From Acidobacteria bacterium 13_1_40CM_65_14 (lineage in GTDB: Bacteria > Acidobacteriota > Vicinamibacteria > Vicinamibacterales > CAVVIG01): DNA of 33,725 nucleotides. The notes under the pieces are model-generated. The model did not search any database. It was not told the DNA's origin and saw only the letters and a list, made by a program, of their open reading frames with translations. Of the stretch, positions 31,297 to 33,725 are shown one piece after another; the first letter of the stretch is position 1; each line of letters starts with the position of its first letter. The position numbers and the translations under genes are program-made. The DNA is taken from assembly GCA_001917905.1 (NCBI GenBank), contig MNEX01000337.1:1-33725 (forward strand), in the 5' to 3' direction.

Positions 31297-32490
31297 CTAG
31301 AAGATTGGATGAATGGTCGTGAAAAGGGCGAGACCGAGGGTGTAGAACAGCGAGAACAATACGACGATTGCAGTCGAGATCGTCCGCGATCGAATCGTTG
31401 CCAGGCAGAGGAACGCCGGAAACAGCACCGAGCAATACCGGCCGACGCCCTCGAAGGCGCCCGACGACAGCGGCAGCCACAGGTTCAGCACCATGAACAG
31501 CCCATAGCCGGCGCCGAACTTCATCCAGACGAACGGAATCGACAGCGCAAAGAGGATACCGGTGACGCCGTAGAGCGTCTCGTACGGCGCCATCGGATCG
31601 CTCGCCAAGTACGCGTACGGATGCGTCACCAGATGCTGAATCAGGCGGAACGGCGCCACCCACGGCGCGCCGCCCGGATGGTAGCCCCAGCGCTCCAGCG
31701 TCGCCGCCCATTCGAACGGGTTGCCGGTCAGTTGATAGATGTAGAAGCAATAGGCGCCGAAGCCGCTCGCGGCGAGCACCAGACCGACGGCCGCCCACAT
31801 CCGATCGCGTGTCGCCGGCGCGCCGCTCGACACCGTCGACGTTGCCGACGTTGTTGGCGTTGTTTGTAGGGCCACCCAGGCGAGCGCCGGCATCATCATG
31901 ATGCCGGGAACGCGCGTCGCCGTCGCCACCGCGCCGCACAGCCCGCCGAACATCCATCGCCGGGTGCGAAAGAAATATAACGAGAGGACCGCGAACAACA
32001 GAAACGTGCTCTCGCTGTACGCGACGCCGAAAAAAAACGCGAACGGAAAAATCGTCGTCAGCAGTACGGCACGCTCGGCCTGACGACGGGAGAGATCGAG
32101 GCGCGCCAGGTAGTACAGGGCCACCATCGCAAGGATGAACGAGACCCACGCGATGCCAATCCCCGAGATGAAGTAGACCGCATGATGCCGTCCGAAGAGC
32201 CGCCCGACGTACCGCATCAGCAACGGATAGACCGGGAAGTACGCGATGTTGCTGCGGCCGCCGGCGAGCGGCGCGTAGCCGCTCCACGCGATCCCTTCGT
32301 AGTAGCCGCTGTCGTAGCGCGCGAAGGTGTCCCAGAACGGGCTCGTCGATCCGAAGACGGTGAACTGCTCGCGTTGATACAGCGGGAACGTCACGTTGAC
32401 CAGCAGCGCGATGATCGCCGAGACGACCCGGAACCCGAGCGCGCACGCCGCGATGCGCAAGACGGCGCGCCGGTTACTGAGGCTGGACAA
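31297..32490 (-). CDS. Polytopic membrane mannosyltransferase, PIG-V/GT76-like
   Basis: A 397-residue membrane protein with about 10 hydrophobic segments. The first loop carries the motif SPFWDTFARYDSGYYEGIAW, corresponding to the W-D/D-S-G-Y region of PIG-V-type glycosyltransferases, followed by NIAYFPVYPLLMRYVG. Later FGVAYSESTFLLFAVLSLY matches the 'YSES' helix, and TATRVPGIMMMPALAW follows. PIG-V enzymes move mannose from a polyprenyl-phosphate donor to a lipid or protein acceptor on the far side of the membrane; in bacteria such proteins are believed to modify lipids or exported proteins. The start TTG 32490 is uncertain: the frame is open back only to an upstream TGA and no ATG is available; TTG 32460 is an alternative. 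Confidence 0.85.
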   Translation of the reverse strand: MSSLSNRRAVLRIAACALGFRVVSAIIALLVNVTFPLYQREQFTVFGSTSPFWDTFARYDSGYYEGIAWSGYAPLAGGRSNIAYFPVYPLLMRYVGRLFGRHHAVYFISGIGIAWVSFILAMVALYYLARLDLSRRQAERAVLLTTIFPFAFFFGVAYSESTFLLFAVLSLYFFRTRRWMFGGLCGAVATATRVPGIMMMPALAWVALQTTPTTSATSTVSSGAPATRDRMWAAVGLVLAASGFGAYCFYIYQLTGNPFEWAATLERWGYHPGGAPWVAPFRLIQHLVTHPYAYLASDPMAPYETLYGVTGILFALSIPFVWMKFGAGYGLFMVLNLWLPLSSGAFEGVGRYCSVLFPAFLCLATIRSRTISTAIVVLFSLFYTLGLALFTTIHPIF

Positions 32491-32574
32491 GCGCTTTCGG
32501 GAGACGCATCGCTTTGATTTGGCGATTCAGATTGCCGCCACGCGCAATCGGCGCCGCTAGAATACCCTAACGTC

Positions 32575-32605
32575 AATCTGAAATCTGAAATCTGAAATCT
32601 GCAAT
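32575..32605. repeat. AATCTGA heptamers between divergent genes
   Basis: Units AATCTGA (three times) and AATCTGC, then AAT. This is the inverted form of the TTTCAGA/TTGCAGA heptamers found at 7872-7899, one arm only. Confidence 0.85.
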
Positions 32606-32614
32606 TTCGGGCGG

Positions 32615-32620
32615 TAGAAT
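32615..32620 (+). promoter_or_regulatory. Putative -10 of a leaderless promoter (FmdB)
   Basis: TAGAAT ends 5 bases before ATG 32626; no Shine-Dalgarno sequence. A second box, CTAGAATA (TATTCTAG on the minus strand), at 32557-32564 may serve the divergent mannosyltransferase gene. Confidence 0.55.
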
Positions 32621-32625
32621 AGCCC

Positions 32626-32877
32626 ATGCCTCTTTTCGAATACGAATGCCGCGGCTGCGGAAACCGGTTCGAGCATCTCACGCGCGCGTCCGACGCCCCG
32701 ACGTGTCCGGCGTGCAAGGGCGCCGACCTGCAGAAGATGTTCTCGGTCTTCGCGGCGCAGTCGAGCACCCCCGCCAAATCGTTCTCGCATCCGTCGGCCA
32801 AGGGACCGATCGGTCCGCAGAACGCCTGCGGGCACTGCGGCGATCCGCGCGGCCCCGGTTCCTGTTCGATGAATTAA
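32626..32877 (+). CDS. FmdB-family zinc-ribbon protein
   Basis: An 83-residue small protein with the FmdB/CxxC regulatory-type zinc ribbon: MPLFEYECRGCGNRFE, then APTCPACKGADLQKMFS, giving C8, C11, C28, C31. A low-complexity linker leads to a second cysteine group (NACGHCGDPRGPGSC) typical of this family in many phyla. FmdB-like proteins were named for a regulator of amidase/formamidase genes, but their molecular role is unclear. The stop is followed directly by the TTG start of the MFS gene (TAATTG), so the two are likely cotranscribed. Confidence 0.93.
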   Translation: MPLFEYECRGCGNRFEHLTRASDAPTCPACKGADLQKMFSVFAAQSSTPAKSFSHPSAKGPIGPQNACGHCGDPRGPGSCSMN

Positions 32878-33725
32878 TTGCCCCCGATCGTCCGCGCGTT
32901 TCGACACCGCAACTACAGGCTCTTCTTCGCCGGTCAGCTGATCTCACTCGTCGGCACCTGGATGCAGATGGTCGCCGAGTCGTGGCTCGTCTTCCGTCTG
33001 ACCGGCTCCTCGGCGCTGCTCGGACTGTCGGCCTTCGCCGGTCAGATTCCCGTGTTCCTGTTCGCGCCGATCGGCGGCGCCGTCGCCGATCGCTTCAACC
33101 GCCATCGCATCATCGTCGTCACGCAGAGCGTGTCGATGGTGCTGCCGCTCATCCTCGCCGCGCTGACGCTCAGCGGCCGCGTGCGCGTGTGGCACGTGTT
33201 CGTGCTCGCGATGTGTCTCGGCATCGTCAACGCGTTCGACATCCCGGCGCGGCAGGCATTCGTGGTGGACATGGTCGGCCGCGACGATCTGCTCAACGCG
33301 ATCGCGCTCAACTCCTCGATGGTGAACGGCGCGCGCATTCTCGGACCGTCGGTGGCGGGGCTCACGGTCGCCGCCGTCGGCGAAGGCTGGTGCTTTCTCA
33401 TCAACGGTGTCAGCTACCTCGCGGTCATCGCGGGGCTGCTGATGATGCGGGTGCCGCGAACGGCGCGACAGCCGGCGCGCCGCTCGGCGCTCCACGACAC
33501 GATCGAAGGCTTTCGGTTCGTCGCGCGCACGGCCCCCGTCCGCGCGCTGCTGGTGTTGCTCGGCATCATCAGCTTCGCGGGCATGCCGTACTCCGTGCTG
33601 ATGCCGGTGTTCGCCGAATCCATTCTGCACGCCGGCCCGAAGGGACTCGGCGTGCTGATGGGCGCGTCGGGCGCCGGTGCGCTGGCGGGCACGCTGGCGC
33701 TCGCCTCACGCAGCGGCGTGCGCGG
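32878..33725 (+). CDS. MFS transporter, EntS/MFS_3-like (3' end outside window)
   Basis: The first 282 residues of a major-facilitator exporter; the frame is open to the window edge. The N-terminus MPPIVRAFRHRNYRLFFAGQ and the following LISLVGTWMQMVAESWLVFR are characteristic of the EntS-like MFS_3 family (drug, siderophore or small-molecule exporters). The loop 2-3 motif GGAVADRFNRHR, the TM4 region FDIPARQAFVVDMVGRDDLLNAI and ILGPSVAGLTVAAVGEGWCF follow as expected. At least seven TM segments are visible. The start TTG 32878 abuts the FmdB stop (TAATTG), giving the conserved N-terminus; no ATG precedes it in frame without passing stops. Substrate unknown. Confidence 0.93.
   Translation, partial: MPPIVRAFRHRNYRLFFAGQLISLVGTWMQMVAESWLVFRLTGSSALLGLSAFAGQIPVFLFAPIGGAVADRFNRHRIIVVTQSVSMVLPLILAALTLSGRVRVWHVFVLAMCLGIVNAFDIPARQAFVVDMVGRDDLLNAIALNSSMVNGARILGPSVAGLTVAAVGEGWCFLINGVSYLAVIAGLLMMRVPRTARQPARRSALHDTIEGFRFVARTAPVRALLVLLGIISFAGMPYSVLMPVFAESILHAGPKGLGVLMGASGAGALAGTLALASRSGVR

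Overview
The window looks like chromosomal DNA from a high-GC, Gram-negative-type soil bacterium, most likely an Acidobacteriota member of the Vicinamibacteria type. The reasons are: an 'ADOP'-type MacB/FtsX permease (a family expanded in Acidobacteria), a carboxypeptidase-regulatory-domain TonB receptor, an outer-membrane beta-barrel, many lipoproteins and secreted proteins, an AttEFGH-like ABC operon, and dense families of intergenic palindromic repeats. I see no rRNA, tRNA, CRISPR array, prophage or transposase. Both window edges cut genes.

Layout. 1-1295 (-): a GntR/YtrA-type regulator followed by an ABC ATPase that runs off the left edge; a perfect 28-bp palindrome at 1301-1328 separates it from a divergent WYL regulator (1373-2389). 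2543-7455 (+): secreted amidohydrolase fused to an NTF2-like domain, overlapping TonB-type receptor, HAD phosphatase. 7456-8411: a possible gene remnant and a DinB protein. 8509-10983 (-): ADOP permease, divergent from an MsbA-type ABC exporter (11097-12998) and an orphan ClpX-type zinc finger. 13444-16541: small secreted protein (-), M28 peptidase and a SurA-like/DsbA fusion lipoprotein (+). 16576-16903: two gene fragments joined at a deletion-like scar. 16962-17522 (-): DUF4142 protein. 17589-20747 (-): operon GH15 - membrane protein - zinc-ribbon rhomboid. 20773-21024 (+): ribbon-helix-helix protein divergent from GH15. 21143-25632 (+): Att-like ABC operon (permease, permease, ATPase, lipocalin-like AttH/CrtC protein). 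25714-26808 (+): outer-membrane barrel protein. 26988-32490 (-): FKBP lipoprotein, TypA GTPase, TPR lipoprotein, PIG-V-like mannosyltransferase. 32626-33725 (+): FmdB zinc ribbon and an MFS transporter that runs off the right edge.

Two genome-wide habits stand out. First, at many genes a -10-like hexamer (TATACT, TAGAAT, TATGAT, TAAGAT, TATAGT, CATAAT) ends only 5-7 bases before the start codon with no Shine-Dalgarno sequence, the pattern of leaderless transcripts. Second, nearly every gap holds a palindromic element whose arms are tandem degenerate units of fixed length: 7 bp, 8 bp or 9 bp depending on family. These elements run into coding sequence and supply protein ends. The most elaborate is a roughly 290-bp compound palindrome (23921-24206) inside the Att-like operon, whose core folds on paper into a cloverleaf of four perfect or near-perfect stems.

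Most genes serve the envelope: export (ABC systems, MFS), outer-membrane uptake, periplasmic folding (FKBP, DsbA/SurA), secreted hydrolysis (M28, amidohydrolase) and lipid-linked glycosyl transfer.
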